Of a DNA stretch of 13,334 bases, positions 12,941 to 13,334 are shown piece by piece. Within the stretch, counting starts at the first letter, position 1; each line of letters begins with the position of its first letter. Below the pieces are notes generated by a model. That model was not told the origin of the DNA, ran no database searches, and saw only the letters and a list, made by a program, of their open reading frames with translations. Location of the stretch: the NCBI GenBank assembly GCA_017613225.1, contig JAGAEH010000076.1:1-13334 (forward strand), written 5' to 3'. A program made the position numbers and the translations under genes. The stretch comes from Lachnospiraceae bacterium (GTDB lineage Bacteria; Bacillota; Clostridia; Lachnospirales; Lachnospiraceae).

Positions 12941-13334
12941 ATGGCAAAGAAAACCGGTCTGGGCAGAGGCCTGGACTCCCTGATATCAACATCTTATAAG
13001 GAAGAAACGCCAAAAACCAAGGAAATATCCACAAAACCGGCCAAAAAAGTGGATAAACCGGTGGAAAACATGGAAAAAACCGAAAATGGCGTGGTCACCC
13101 TGCGGATCTCCATGATAGATCCCAACAAGAACCAGCCCAGAAAGGCCTTCAAGGAAGAGTCCTTAAAGGAGCTGGCGGACTCCATCACTACATATGGTAT
13201 CATCCAGCCGATCGTAGTAACAAGATCCGGGAAGCGGTATCAGATCGTGGCCGGGGAGCGGCGATTCCGCGCAGCCAAGCTGGCCGGCCTGAAAGAGATC
13301 CCGGTGATCATCCGGGAATTCAGCGACGCGGAAC
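12941..13334 (+). CDS. parB: Chromosome partitioning protein ParB (Spo0J), C-terminus cut by window edge
   Basis: The first 131 codons are present. MAKKTGLGRGLDSLI is the ParA-contacting N-terminal peptide. A Lys/Pro/Glu-rich linker (about 20-48) follows, then the ParB nuclease-like CTPase domain with DPNKNQPRKAF at 60-70, LADSITTYGIIQPIVV at 78-93 and the CTP-binding GERRFRAAKLAGL at 105-117. The parS-reading helix-turn-helix and the dimer domain lie beyond the window. AAGGAG at 12926-12931 sets the start. ParB is the expected reader of the seven parS sites in rsmG. The gap from parA (12804-12940) contains no confident gene. Confidence 0.95.
   Translation, partial: MAKKTGLGRGLDSLISTSYKEETPKTKEISTKPAKKVDKPVENMEKTENGVVTLRISMIDPNKNQPRKAFKEESLKELADSITTYGIIQPIVVTRSGKRYQIVAGERRFRAAKLAGLKEIPVIIREFSDAE

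Overview
The window looks like the replication-origin region of a Gram-positive Clostridia-type chromosome, most like the Lachnospiraceae. The gene order (dnaN-dnaA | origin | rpmH-rnpA-yidD-yidC-jag | mnmE-mnmG-rsmG | parA-parB), strong Shine-Dalgarno sites, a YidC without the large N-terminal domain of proteobacteria, and Soj/Spo0J-type ParA/ParB all point that way. The family-level assignment is inference.

Layout. Positions 1-2406 carry dnaN (cut by the window edge) and dnaA, both on the minus strand. The origin is bipartite. A DnaA-box cluster lies upstream of dnaA (2428-2651). A Bacillus-like basal unwinding module lies between dnaA and dnaN (about 846-1071), with adjacent degenerate DnaA boxes, a short GC patch, a run of TAG trios and an AT-rich tract. 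Between the origin and rpmH sits a two-gene aconitase X (AcnX) pair on the minus strand (2652-4362). Its large subunit is broken by an in-frame TAG. This metabolic pair is unusual at this position and is transcribed toward the origin.

From 4482 rightward everything is on the plus strand. A clear sigma-A promoter drives rpmH-rnpA-yidD-yidC-jag (ribosome protein L34, RNase P protein, membrane insertion and an RNA-binding cofactor), closed by a strong intrinsic terminator at 7148-7187. About 240 bases of highly folded, repeat-like sequence follow, then mnmE-mnmG-rsmG (tRNA wobble-uridine modification and 16S rRNA methylation). parA has its own consensus promoter, and parB runs off the right end.

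The most striking feature is inside rsmG. The methyltransferase carries an in-frame insertion of about 108 codons (11069-11392), placed between its N-terminal helical part and the SAM-binding motif. The insertion holds seven copies of the 16-bp chromosomal centromere parS: five perfect and two variant. Six of the seven are read as Asn-Val-Ser-X-Glu-Thr or a close variant and the other as Ile-Val-Ser-Arg-Glu-Thr. Four of the six intervals are exactly 42 bp, a whole number of codons and four turns of B-DNA. The ParA/ParB segregation genes that should act on this array lie immediately downstream. A probable centromere has thus been built inside an rRNA methyltransferase coding sequence without breaking its frame.
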